Origin: Metallyticus violacea
Taxonomy: Eukaryota; Arthropoda; Insecta; Mantodea; Metallyticidae
Reading direction: 5' to 3'
DNA: 64,000 bases
Assembly (NCBI GenBank): GCA_030762175.1
Contig: CM060834.1
Span: forward strand, 69,360,001-69,424,000
The notes beneath the pieces were generated by a model that saw nothing but the letters and a program-made list of their open reading frames with translations, had not been told where the DNA came from and ran no database searches. A program made the translations under genes and the position numbers. Positions 23,596 through 36,002 of the stretch are shown in pieces; the first letter of the stretch is position 1; each line of letters starts with the position of its first letter.

Positions 23596-25872
23596 GTCAG
23601 TTCATGTCAGAAATAGGTCTGTTGATATTGATTATTGACGCACAAGGGTTATACAGCACATTCCTGCATTGTATAAAGCATTTTACTTTAACATACGTAA
23701 CATGAATTTGTATAATGCAGTTTTGTTTTACTTGTTGCGATATGGTTGTGTCATAAAATCGTAGAATTGAGGGAGAATAAAGTGTCAAATTTATTGTGGG
23801 TTAATGTAACAACATAGGATCGAAATATTAGGGAACAGCTGACTTTCAATACCGAAATAAAAATGTGTTATTTCGTTTAATTTTTATAGTATATTTTTTT
23901 CTCACGGCATGCATATCATTAACTGAGTTTGTCCAGAAATAGAAAATGGGAATATGAATTAGGGAAATAGCAAGGTGTAAAATATTCAATAAATGTAGTG
24001 CACTTAAAAGTATAGAAGTGAAAAATATTTTAAATACAGAAAAAGTAAGCAAGCCACAATTAAAGAATATGTGATAAATATCACATATATACTTTTCTAA
24101 CAGAAGGATAAGTACCTAGGCATATCATATGAACTGTAAAAGCAAATAAAATAACCTTGAAAGTTACATAGACTCTTGGATTCTTGATTTCACTTGAAAT
24201 TTACATTTTTCTAACATACAAACAAATTAGATGTAAGTACTGAATTATTTAAGTGAAATGAAGTAGTTGAACTGAAGATTACTATTTTTGTTTTGCTATT
24301 TGTTTTTTTCAGTGAAGTGTATTTTTACGAGTTAATATTAATATTAAATGTAAATTTAGTATAATGCATTACTTGAGATATTAGTTTAATAGAAAATATA
24401 TATGCCTTGCATATTAAATGTATCGATAAGTTCTAGTGTTTAAGCTATATCTATTTAGAAAGTACAATTAAATAGGAAATGGAGTAAAGAATAAATAGAA
24501 AAATGAGTTTTAAACTTAATTTCTGTTGTATGCACTAAAAACCTATTTTTATTTTGAGTAGTGCAAATTATAAAATGTTAAAATTGGAACTGGAAATGTG
24601 AGGAATTTTTCTCTTTAAACTAAGTAATGGGAGAAACTAAGATTATGTAATTTACCTGCACTTATTTACTTAATTAATTTTTTTCCTTTAATAGCTTTTT
24701 CTTTCTTTTTTGACGATTCATTATTAATATACAATAATAGAAAATAAAAGTACCGACCTAATATATAGGGGGTGTAAGAACATGGGCAAGTAACTGTTTC
24801 TGTGTTCAAAACTGATTTAGGGGGATATTACACTTTACAATAAGGCTGGTTGATCTTATGCTGTATAGATTATAAAAGTGATTATTACATATAAAGTTAC
24901 AGCTAATCTGGTTTCTCAGGTAGGGTGGGCAGAGTCTGCAGTTCTGAATGTGTAGATCAGCTGGAATTATCTGCTTTGAATTCTGCATAAATGTAGGCTT
25001 TCAAATACATCTCCAAGGGCCCATATGAACAATGATTCTGCTATTCCTTGCCAATGTTCTGCCTTCAAGGTGACATTAACACCATCAAAGATTTGCATCT
25101 TATCATTTTATTGCATGCATGCCATATTTCACAACTTATTTTCCTGGAATTTATGCTCATTAAATTTCATGCAAAGCCAATCTACTGTTATTAGTAGTTT
25201 TCAAGAATTGTCCACAGACAGTTGATGACCTAAAATTAATCTCAGCGTATGTAAAGACCTACAGTAAAGAACTTATTTTTCTATTCAACACAGGCTAAAT
25301 GCTCTAGTCAACAAAATGAAACCATTTTTCTGGTACAGAAGAAAGAAGGGTAATTGTATTTTTTTTAAATAATCATATGGATTATAAAGATATAATTAAT
25401 GTAGATATTTCTAGTACAATGCTAACATATCATTAATGTATCTAAAATTTTGGCTGTACTTCGCCTGAGGAACATGAATTAAAGGTTCAACAACACTTTG
25501 AGGTTTTCCAGAAAAAAGTAAAAGATGTGATTGAAGTGCATTTTCGGATAATAAACTTTATCACATCTCTCATCTAAGGAACAATGAATGTCTCTTCTTT
25601 TAATATTGCTTTATCAATTCTTGTAAAAATATTCATCAACAGCAATGTGTCTTAGTTGCAATACTTTGCTTGCACAAATTCTTGTGCAAATCAAGTTGTT
25701 TTATGCAATGGGGCAGTAAGATATATCAGAACTACCAGGTGACTGATTCTGTTATAAGCCACTGAATTTTGACATAATGATTTCTTTTATCTGCTGGCCC
25801 ACTGGGACAAGAAGTGGCAAAATTGTGTATATATCCAAATGAAATACTTTAATTTTCAACTTTCTGCATAGT

Positions 25873-26062
25873 AAATATTGTATTCACGAAGCCATTAACA
25901 ATGGAGTGGTAATATATCCTAAACTTAGATATTCATATATTACACTGAACTTCATTTACTCACATAAAATAAGATGCATTTCGGGAGCATCTCTCCCATA
26001 ACGCTTTTTATTTTATGTAAGTAAATGGAGTTCAGTTTAAAAAATGAATACCTAAGTTTAGG
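25873..26062. mobile_element. Palindromic foldback element, copy 1 (intron 1)
   Basis: Two arms (about 25917-25986 and 25991-26062) form a long hairpin. The arms share TAAACTTAG..ATTCAT on one side and ATGAATACCTAAGTTTA on the other, and the tip is TTTCGGGAG-CATCT-CTCCCATAACG. A 12-base direct repeat TTTCTGCATAGT flanks the element (about 25861-25872 and 26064-26075). About 40 bases outside the hairpin on the left (GAAGCC...ACAATGGAGTGGTAA) are shared with copy 2, so they belong to the element. No coding capacity. Confidence 0.7.
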
Positions 26063-26106
26063 ATTTCTGCATAGTGTCGATAATAATTTACATTCTTTTG
26101 TGCTAT

Positions 26107-26382
26107 TTATTTTCACTTTGACTGCATTGGTCTTATTGTGATGTCTGTAGATTGGACATGAATATTGTAGGTGTATGTCTGTAGTCCGGAATGAAATGAA
26201 TTAATGATGCAAATGAACTCAGATTCTTTGGTGCCTTAAACCTATCTGGCATTCATCTTCTCAGGGTAAGGAAAAACTCAAAAAAGAAACATTACCCAGG
26301 CAGCTTGACCTGACCAGGATTTGAATCCAGGGCCTCTGGATTGGTAGTTACTTAATGCTATCACTAGACCTCAAAGGCAGCC
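26107..26382 (-). mobile_element. SINE family D, copy 2
   Basis: Inverted: tail ACTGCATTGGTCTTATTGTG, body CATTCATCTTCTCAGGGTAA, head GGATTTGAATCCAGGGCC and CACTAGACCTCAAAGG. Nearly CpG-free. Confidence 0.82.
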
Positions 26383-27530
26383 AATTTTCATATGGTATGA
26401 AGGATAGCATAAGGTTCATGGTTTCATAACATTTGTTCATATAGTTGCATCGACTAATTATTTTATTTATTTCATAGCTGATATAAATGTGTTGGAATGG
26501 AGGGCAGCCTAGTAACTGTATACCCACAAATCAATTTTTCATAATATATAAAGGTTAATATAATTATAAACTAACTAAAGTATATAAGATTTAGTAACGA
26601 ATCACTATGTGACTCGAATGGTTAGGCTGCTCACATCCCACCAAGATGTTCTGCATTCAGTCTTAGAGGGCATATGTGGGGTTTATGTTGGACAAAATGG
26701 CATTGGGTAAGTTTTCCCCTTTCACTCATTCTGCTATTGCTCCATCATTTCATCCCCATCTTCACCTTTACCATTCAGCATAATGCATTTTGTTAATTCT
26801 TGGTACATGCATTTACAAATGGACTATGCTACTGGCTTCTGTACAGAATTCCAATGCCTGGCTGGCAAGTGAGTTGGCATTAGAAATCACTCACGTTCAA
26901 TAACACATTTATAATACTTTCAAACGTACTCATTTAAAGTAATGATTTATTAAAATTTGGTATTCTTTTTTTGAAATAATGATAATCAAATCATTTCTGA
27001 GACATGTAGGAACTTTCCATATAGTTTGATGTTTCTTCCTCTTTCTATAGATAACCAATGATGAAAAGTTAGTGAATCCTGAAACTTGTGAGCTGTAGTT
27101 TTGCATAGATAACCCAGGAGGTCTATATCAAGAATACTTACCATCTCACTAAATTTATTTACCAATCGTGAATCAAACTTGGACTTGAAAGTTGAATATC
27201 GGGGAATCTATCTTAAATCAATCTCTATACATCTTTAAGCATGTACATATAAATACATCTGAATACCTGAATTGAGTGATATTAACATAATATGCTGTGT
27301 TATGTTGCCACCTAATAAATACTTAATACACTGTCACATAACACGTCCTTATGTTGCTAGAGTTAAATTCATGCTGACTTCCCCTCTGACTCTTCGGGGG
27401 CTTTCAAACATGGGAATGAGACAAGAAGATCAGGGCTCTGTCAACTGCAGCCATTTGTTCATGGAGCAGTTCCCTGAAGGAAAAATCACCTAGTATAACA
27501 ATGTATGCCGACAAGATATTTTTTTAAATG

Positions 27531-27773
27531 TTTTATTTATTATTGCCTTCACTGCATTAGTCTTCTCACGACACCTGTAGATTGTAAACTAAATACTATA
27601 AGCATAAGTTTGTAGGGATGAATGAAATGAATTAATGATGGATAAATGAGATTGGAGTCTCCTTGCTGCCTTAAGCTGTCTAACATTAACCTTCTCAGGG
27701 TAAGGAAAACCTCTGGAAAAAATCTTAACAAGATAGTAATTGCAAATGCTACCACTAGACCATGGAAGAGGTC
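27531..27773 (-). mobile_element. SINE family D, copy 3
   Basis: Inverted: CACTGCATTAGTCTTCTCAC, GAATGAAATGAATTAATGAT, AACCTTCTCAGGGTAAGG and head CACTAGACCATGGAAGAGG. Part of the head including the B box is deleted. Confidence 0.8.
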
Positions 27774-28378
27774 TAGAATTTTTGTATTGTGGTTATGTCT
27801 GAAAACTTGCTGGAAAATGGAAACCTACAGGTTTGTACTGATAAAGGTTATGCTTTGCCTCAATGTAAATATATAGTAATTTATAAACACACTAATTGAA
27901 CCTATTACAACAATTTAACATTGAAAATATTTAAATATAAGGTGAGTTCTTCCATGAAAACAAATAATAAGTTGATCCATAAAATATATATTTGATATTA
28001 TTACAACTGAAAAATCTTGTTTAATGAACAGGAATTCACTAGAGATTATACACACTCCCAATTTTACTCAAGAAAATATAAAATACTATCAATATAGTAA
28101 TATAATACCTGTTCTGAATGATTTTGTACATTTTTTTTTGGAAAACTTCAGTTAGATAAGAATATGTTATATCAGGATTACAAGTTAGAAAATCAATACC
28201 CAACCTGAGTATGAGCATGCAAATTCTGTGGATAAATAAAATGAGCATTTGCAATTGACAAAATTACAATTTTGAAATTTAATATATGGGTTACTGGGTT
28301 AGAGCACAGCCGTACCAGTACCAGTTACCAGATGGTAACTCGGGTGAGAAGACATTGTTCAGGCAGTGAGATTACCTT

Positions 28379-28380
<2 letters not shown>

Positions 28381-28411
<31 letters not shown>
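28381..28411 (+). repeat. (TAA)n microsatellite
   Basis: A perfect run of about 10 TAA units inside intron 1. Confidence 0.98.
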
Positions 28412-28414
<3 letters not shown>

Positions 28415-28667
28415 ATCTGATCAAGATTTCTGCCAAATTTACCCAGAAGTCAAGTGATACTAGCCACTCTTTGGGCCAACTTCCCAAGCTCATCACAGAC
28501 AGAGCATTAAGTAAAGAAAAATGATGTTATCACCCCTTAGTGATCAATACTTGCAAGCATGTGGATCAGTCAATCAGGAGTGGACAGGCCTGCAGGAGAA
28601 AATGGGAGACATGCATCATAGCAGTCAAAATTCAAAAAATGTTGTCCTAAATTTCCAATTTAATTTA

Positions 28668-29640
28668 TACGAGGGTGGATCATTAAGTAATGCACAACAT
28701 TTTTTTTTTAAAATGTTTAATAGTTGAGAAATAATTCATACACAATGAAGTCTGTCCCTTAACTACGTTTCAACAAAAGAGCTAAGTTTCTCATCGTGGC
28801 ACTAGATTCAATATACCCTGTTAATAGAAATCCATCGTTAGGGAGTATAGCCATCTGCGCACAGCCGATCGCACTTCTTTGGAAGCGCTGGCTGCCTATG
28901 AATTTCTTCATTGGGTCTTGCACCAGGATGCATGGTCCGGACTGCATGGTGGGTATCGGATTTCACGGTTTGTGGTATGGACAGAAGCAGCAACTTGGAG
29001 GCGAGCATTGTCATGGAGCAGTCTGATATTTGCAGCGTTGCGTTTGCCACAAAGGGCACAGCGCAACTTAACCAACGCTCTTTCATACGATGCAACCTTC
29101 ACAGCGGTCCCTTGAGTAAGAAATTCCACCTACCGAACATCATGCATATCCCAGAAGTGCATCATCTGGGATGTCTTTGCTCGGGAATCGGGATGTTTCT
29201 ACTCCAATGAGGCCTTTTTGTTCCAAACGTGTAGTGGTACTACCGACTCATCACGGCATGCCCTTCTGCAGCATTACGCCGTAAGTGGTCCAAGCGTGTG
29301 ATTCGCTCCCCTTTCCGGCCATCTGTCAGGTTCTTCTGTACCCAGCGGGCACTAACTTTACGAAATTTCAGTACTTCGTGCACGATATCTTACACCGTGC
29401 CGTAAGAAATGTGAAACAACTCTTGACAAGGTTCGCAGATGGGTCCGCCGGTCGCTCAGCATTGCATTCTCAATGACTGTGACATTCCGTTGAGTTGCAG
29501 CTGTTACTTGGTCGTTCGGAACGTGGCGAGTCAACAAAGCTCACATGACTTCTTCAAAGAATATGCACCATTTGGAGATACTGCGGTCCAGTTTTCCCCT
29601 TTGCGTCCAACATTTTCTGTGCATTTCACTCAGGTTTACT
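28668..29640 (-). mobile_element. Decayed mariner-like transposon in intron 1 (CpG-rich, young)
   Basis: The left end begins TACGAGGGTGGATCATTAAG, typical of mariner termini. On the minus strand, frames split by indels give an N-terminal block near 29.5 kb, then WDMHDV and LTQGTAVKVASY, then the second-Asp motif LLHDNARLQVAASVHTT (29001-29018 for the HDN core). The C-terminal block contains KKFIGSQRFQ and AVRRWLYS. Stops and frameshifts make it inactive. The element is dense in CpG although the surrounding intron is nearly CpG-free, which suggests recent insertion. The matching right inverted repeat was not found. Confidence 0.8.
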
Positions 29641-29842
29641 CCTTTCGTCCCCCCCCCCCCAAAAAAAAAAAGCTATACATCTTTACTCTTTACTATAGTT
29701 GACAGCAATAACAAACGCGTCATTTTGCTCACACTAAGCACCATCCTTCTGTCAGGTCACGCTTCCTTTCACGAAAGGCAACCGATGGTAGTGTGACTTC
29801 AACAGATAAAAGCAGATTAACAGCCAAAACAGTGCAACAGTG

Positions 29843-29907
29843 TATTAGCTCAGACGGTAGGAGTGTCGTGCAAATAAGAAGGTAATAGGTTTGCTTCCTA
29901 ACGGCCC

Positions 29908-29955
<48 letters not shown>

Positions 29956-30190
29956 GGAGTTAAAGAGATTTGCCATGACAATTATTTTCCCATTAACATA
30001 GTACTCACATAATACGCACACAATCGCTATAAATTTATATTACGATTTTTTTCCCTGCTGGAGTTAAAGGATATTTGCCACCATTACAACGATTTACCCA
30101 CTAACATAGTATCACACAATCCGCTATCAATTTATATTTACCATTTTTTTTCCTGCTGGAGTTGAAGGATATTTGCCGCCTTTACAATGA
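29843..30190 (+). repeat. tRNA-like head, 42-base T run and ~100-bp tandem units
   Basis: A tRNA-like segment (29846-29910) has a D arm TTAGCTCAGACGGTAGGAGT and a T arm ATAGGTTTGCTTCCTAA, but no matching acceptor stem, so it is not a functional tRNA. It is followed by T42 (29911-29952) and then tandem units starting at 29953, 30055 and 30153 (each CTGGAGTT.AAGGATATTTGCC..., about 100 bases; the third is partial). The arrangement looks like a SINE with a repeated body. Confidence 0.6.
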
Positions 30191-30350
30191 ATGACTTACC
30201 TCTACAAAATTTCACCGTCCCAGCTATAATTACATCGCGGGAAAAAATTATTGTGCGTTACTTAAAGATCCACCTTCGTATTATAGGCATATGACAATAC
30301 TAAACTTGTATCTATATCTATGCATCCATCATTGCATCTGTCAATTAGTC

Positions 30351-30660
30351 GGTCCTGGTGATCTGTGGTAGCCATACTTGCCTCGTAGACCCAAGATCGC
30401 GGGTTCATTCCCGACCAGGGTTGATGGCTTTTTTTTTTTTTTTTTTTTTTTTCGGGCTTTAAAATCCTAAGCATGGCTTCCTTCGGAAGGGAAGTAAAGC
30501 AGTGGATTGCATGTCTTAGATTTAAGACACGAAAAGGAACCTCAAGCCTGAAAGAAGAGGCCTCTAAGCAAAATTTATCGGCCGTTTCACGCTCTGAATT
30601 GAATGGGACGCTGATGACCTGAGATTTTAAAGAGCGTTCATAAATAAATCAAATCAACAA
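30351..30660 (+). mobile_element. SINE family A, copy 5, inside intron 1
   Basis: Head GGTCCTGGTGATCTGTGG with GCGGGTTCATTCCCGACC B box, a 24-base T run at about 30429-30452, then the family A body and the ATAAATAAATCAAATCAAC tail. CpG-rich within a CpG-poor intron, so a late arrival. Confidence 0.85.
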
Positions 30661-31169
30661 AAAATCTGCCAATTACTGCCCACTAACACTCTTTCTCATT
30701 CTCTTGTATGCATTCAAAGAAATTTTGACAACTTGTTACTTTGTATTCAAATCTGTAGCAGATAAAAGTATAGGGTTATTCTGTGCTATATTCAGCAATT
30801 TCATTTTTTTTACCAAGTGTTTGTACTTTACAGCTCATTTTATATGATATATTTTGTTATATAGCTTTCATAATTCACTGCATCTATTCATCCATTCAAT
30901 CTTTATTCTTCTCATTGCTCACTTGTTCACTTTCTTCTATCTATCACTTCATTATTGCCTTCTATTCAAATACGTATATCCATTAGTAGAAGTTTGGCTT
31001 CAAATATTGTTGCTCTCTGCAGAGTAATGCACAAATTATCCGGAGGAATACAGTTCTGTAAATGAAAACTTGATTGTAACTTTTTTTATAAGTTCATAGA
31101 AAACTGTTTCCAGTTGTTTTGGTTTAAAACTTAAACTTCAAAATGCAGTCCAACTGGATTAGCTTTGAC

Positions 31170-31385
31170 TGTGCTTGCGTTGGGTAAGGTTTTTAAAGTT
31201 TTTCTTTACCATGAGAAGGTGATTACCCGATAGCTATAAGTTGCCAAGAACTCCCAGCTCATTTGTGTCGTCATTAATTAATTTAATTTTATTCATAACT
31301 ACAGACTTACACTGGCACAACCAATGTCCAATCTAGAGATATCGCTAGAAGACCAATGCTCTCAGTGAGACAATAAAATAGCACA
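31170..31385 (+). mobile_element. SINE family D, copy 4 (headless)
   Basis: Only the body and tail remain: TACCATGAGAAGGTGATTAC, AGCTCATTTGTGTCGTCATT, AGAAGACCAATGCTCTCAGT, GACAATAAAATAG. The tRNA-like head is missing. Confidence 0.75.
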
Positions 31386-31850
31386 TTAAAAAGAAGTCTT
31401 TAAAGTTGGAATTGAAATATTCTATCATATAATACAGTCATAAAAAGTTATCCACATAATGCTATTTTAATTTTTAACATTCATAAAACATGTGGTAAGA
31501 TTTAGTTGCTAAAGGAGAAATTTAAAATTTAAATAAAACATGCAAAATAGTTTACATTAAATTTTTTCTTTATTCTCATAATGTTAAATGCATAAAAACC
31601 ACAATTGACATCATTGCAACCATCTTGCTTTGTTGCTTAGGCACTTGTTAAGCTTTTCATTAATTAGTATTGCCAGCATAATTTTTTATTCTTATAATTA
31701 AATTTAATGTTATAATATTTTCATGCCCTGTATGAAGAAAAAATAATTAGTACTTTGTCGCTCCATGAGGAAGATCATGGTGTTAACAAGAGAAGTTTAA
31801 AATAATCTTCATATACTGCAGTAGCATTTGTAGTACGGCATAGAAATATT

Positions 31851-33010
31851 TACGAGGATGGATCAAGTATAAACGAGACTTTTGTTTTGTGTAATATTGA
31901 ACAGATTGGGCAGCTACTCTTGCACGGGTTAGGATGTTGGCAGTGGGGAAAGCGGGCAGTTGGCCTCCGCAGATCCATTCGGAAGTCCAACTCACAATGT
32001 CTGAGTGACAGGTTCAGCCCTTGACTGCTCAATGCACCATTATTAACTTTCTTACTCGTGAAAGTCTAAAACCGGCGGAAATTTTGCGGAAATTTACAGC
32101 ATAGTTCGGTGACCAAACACTGTCAAGGCCTCGTATGTTTGTTGCTATAAGGAATTCAAGGAAGGTCATGAACGGTTGAAAACGACGCCTCAATCATCCT
32201 GGACGAACATTACGGAATACATCATGCGCGCCATTCATAGTTTTGAAGGCGAGAGCTGTAAAGCCATCATTACAAAGGACCTAGGCCTCCGTAAATATGT
32301 GCACCCGGTGGGTCCATCGGCTTTTGACTGTAGGACAGAAGTTGGCATATTTGCAGGACTATGAGAGGCTCTCAGCAAGGTTTGCGAAAGGGGATGATGT
32401 ATTTTTGAATCGCATCGTCACATGTAACGTAACTTCGATACACCACGCCCGAGCCGAAACAACCCAGTATGGATTGAACCAGCCCCAGCGAAAGCCAAGA
32501 CCCAGCTGTTAGCTGGCGCGGTGCTTGCGACTTTTGTTGACCGTCGTGGTGTTTTGCACATTGATTTTTTGCACGAGCCTGGCATCATCATCGTGGCGTA
32601 TTACTGCGACCTTTGAATGAATTTAGGCTTCCTTATCGCCGGAAAAGATGATCAACCAATACAAGAAGTGATTCTCCTCTATGACAACGCTCGTCCCCAT
32701 ACTACAGCTCTCACTCGTTAAAGATCTGAAGAAATGAGATGGAAATCATTCGGCCTATCTCCCTATAGCCCTTACATATTGCCTTGCGATTTTCATCTCT
32801 TTGGACCATTTAAAGAAGCACTAGGAGGCAAACGATTCTAGGATGACCGGGATTGCATGAAGCCTTCATGTTTAATTAGCTGATGACTTAATCTCCGTAT
32901 TTTTATGATGAAGGTATCAAAAAGCTCTCAATAAGCTGTTCTAAGTGTGTTTTTAAAGCAGATTATATAGAAAGGTGATATGTACTTGGTTATTTTGTAA
33001 CAGAAAAAAT
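31851..33010 (+). mobile_element. Decayed mariner-like transposon in intron 1, second family
   Basis: The left end TACGAGGATGGATCAAGTAT begins the element. Coding blocks in order: SFEGESCKAIITKDLGLRK, RLLTVGQKLAYLQDYERLSA, FLNRIVTCNVTSIHHARAET, a YDNARPHT motif near 32.68 kb, and SPYILPCDFHLFGPFKEALG near 32.79 kb. The first catalytic Asp is gone (usual CDETW reads CNVTS). The second and third positions (YDNA, CDF) persist. It is interrupted by stops and frameshifts. The first 1 kb is CpG-rich compared with flanking intron, like the neighbour at 28.7 kb but a different family. Confidence 0.82.
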
Positions 33011-35359
33011 GTCTATTATATCCACTTTTGCAGTATTAATTTTTTCTTAATTTTCTTGTGTAGGATTTTTTTAAAATGTTAAGTAATTTTTCAATCAATA
33101 GCAACTGATACCTAAGTTAAATGATTTGTGTTTGCTCTTCTTACAAGGTTATATAACAGTAATGTAGAAACACAGTATTAAAAACAAGATTGTATGCTAT
33201 TGTTATCAGACTTTCAAGGATAGCCAGTATTGGTTCAACAAAACTGAGCACAGTTAAGAGTTGCAATATTTTGAGAGATAATACAAAAACGGAACATAAT
33301 AATGCTATGGATATACAACATTTATTTTTAATTATATAATAATAACAATAATGATGATAATAATAATTTATGCTTTACATTATTAATACAAATTTTATAG
33401 GAAGTCTAGAATTCAGTTAATGTATAACATATTGATGAAATCAATGTCTCTGTTGAAAACCTGATGGTGAATAAAGTTTGCATTTGATTTTCATACGGTT
33501 GCATTTTATTGAAGTGTATTGTATTCTACTACATGAAGTTTTATTTTATATTGTACTATATACTGTAACATTGTAATGCTGGACTATGTGATATTGTAAA
33601 TTGTATTTAGCATTGTAATTCTCTTACATGAAATCAAGAAAAAAATAAATTTGCTTGTAGTGTTACATAAAAATAGTGAACTAGGTCATTGTGGTAGTGG
33701 ATAGGTAAAAACTGACACATAAAAAAAAATAACCCCCCCCACTCTCTCTCTCTCTCCCTCTCTATCTTCAAGCTGGTTAGACCCTGTTTAAGTTGGAATC
33801 TGAAAAACAGTTTCTTCTAGTGAAGAAAAGTCTGACTATTTCATAATATATGTTTTAATGTGTCTGTGTGTCTTTTTAAATATCTTTTTATGGAAATTTC
33901 CTAATTCATAATTTTATATAAATAATGGGTAAGCACAACTAATGATAAGCACCATTTAACAATAGCAATATTTTGTGTCAACCACAATATTTTGAGATGA
34001 TTTAAAAGCACAGTGCAGTAATGTTATGCAGATTTAACGCGTATTTCTTAATTTTATGGGACAATAACATTTTTGTCTTAAGCTTTTTAATGTGCTACAT
34101 GCTTTGAGATATGAGTGAAAGGAAGAAGAACAACTGGCAACATTCTGAAATGGCAAGCAAGTGAAATTAAAGGTGGAACCTAATAAAATATTTTAGAATA
34201 AGAGTAGAAATAGTTGTGATGATATTCTCATATTTTTACTACCTGAAGTTGCTTATAATGAAGCAATAAAGATGCTGAGATCAATGACAGCGTGCGGCCT
34301 CTAACTTAAGCGGGGTACGCAAGCTTATTTGTTAATTCTATTGCATCATGCATTAATCTCATATACAAGTTATAAACCTTTTAAGATAATAGCATCATGT
34401 ACTTGTTTTATCTCTAATTCTTAAACTCACAATCACAAACTGCAATTCCTATAATTGGTACAGATTTTCCATAATATGAGAAAGTGTACATCTTTCCATA
34501 AAAGACCAAATAATTTTGTTAATACCATTTTCTCATAAACTTGTTGGTGTGGGTTATAGGATTCATGCATGGAGACACAGAATTGAATTTGGTATACATT
34601 TCCCTATAATTCCCAGTAGAGAAGCTCAGTTTTTCTAAAAATTGTTATTGAATCAGTCTTCCTGTCTTTTATTTGGGTGAATTCCACAGCATTTGTTAAT
34701 GTATTTGTATTATTGTTTCATGCTACAATTTAAATGAAACGTGTTCCTCAGTACAGGTCACTGTATTAGGCACACTTTATTTCACAGATATTTAGAAGAA
34801 AATTTCATATTAAGACAAGTTATTGCAACTGACTACATTTTTCACACCAATGACTTCACAAAGAATTCAGAAACTGAGAAGCATGCTGAAATGATAAATT
34901 CGCAATGATCTCTTCTTAATGCCAATGCTAAGTAAAATAGATGTTTGCAACTTGCATCATTTCATTTCTAAGTGACAGATAGGGTCCCAGAATCATAATA
35001 ACATATCACCATTAATGGATAACATACTGAGATCCTTTGCTGCTGTGCTTTAAAGTTGTAGTAAAACTCAGATTTGACTTGATGTGGTTACTTTTGGTCT
35101 AAGCCATTTGTGAAAAAACATGGCAGGTTGGACAATGGCCCTAGAACACATTTTGTGAGAGAAAGCACTTGTTAGTGAGTATGCTAATGTTGGATTGCCC
35201 CTTAACAGCAAGAATTATTTTTATTCTATAAGTGAAAATATATATCTGACAAAACACTAAATTAAAAAAATCATAAATATGATTTTCATATTAAAACATA
35301 TCTTTTAAAAAAAGAAAATTATTTTCAAAAATTTATGGAACTAACACATTGAAGCCAAA

Positions 35360-35488
35360 TCATATGAATAAAATCATGTGATGTATGTCATCTAAACACT
35401 CTTATTGCTCCACTTACTTGAAGCAAGTAAGCAAAGCAATAAGAGTGTTTAGTACGACATATATCGCATGATTTTATTCATATGGTTA
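35360..35488. repeat. Large palindrome (foldback) in intron 1
   Basis: Left arm 35360-35409 (CATATGAATAAAATCATGTG...AAACACTCTTATTGCT) pairs with right arm 35435-35488 (AGCAATAAGAGTGTTT...CATGATTTTATTCATATG). The short spacer itself contains CTTACTTGAAGCAAGTAAG. Total about 130 bases; near-perfect stem of about 50 bp. Confidence 0.85.
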
Positions 35489-35919
35489 TCATATTTTATT
35501 ACTATACAGTAAAATTTTGATAATTTGGTCTATATAAATCTGAGCATTGCCCCCCCCCCCAAAAAAAAAAGAGAGACCCAGCTGTAGATGAATGATGATG
35601 TATTATGACGGCATGCCTTGCAACAATGGATAATTTAAAATGAGCCCCATTCATCCTAGGAACAAAATATAATTCCACTTATAAAATGTTGGTGAGACAT
35701 TGCAATATAAACAGCCTGGTTCAGAAACACACACACATACACAAAAAAAAAACTATCCACAGTTTTTAAAAGAAATAATAGCAGTGTTACTATGTAATTT
35801 ACACTGTAATTATAAGTTACTGTAAAAAAATTTCTAAGTTTTAGATGGAAAAACTTGCTAGCTTGGAGGCCGTAGTCTGCTGGGCTATATCTTCTCAGAA
35901 TTTTTGTCTAATTCTGTGG

Positions 35920-36002
35920 TAGACATCTTCAGTGGCAGGGATGAGGTCGAAGTGTCTTGGCACATGTCACATTCACAACTGAATCGCCGTTGAAGATGTC
36001 TA
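35920..36002. repeat. Short inverted repeat TAGACATCTTCA
   Basis: Perfect 12-bp arms at 35920-35931 and 35991-36002, extended imperfectly on both sides. The arm contains TGAAGATGTC, reminiscent of the hammerhead-like core elsewhere in the window, but GAAAC is missing. Confidence 0.55.

Noticed and set aside
29846..29910. Functional tRNA gene
   Set aside because: D and T arms are present but the acceptor strands do not pair and the anticodon arm is poor; treated as a SINE head.
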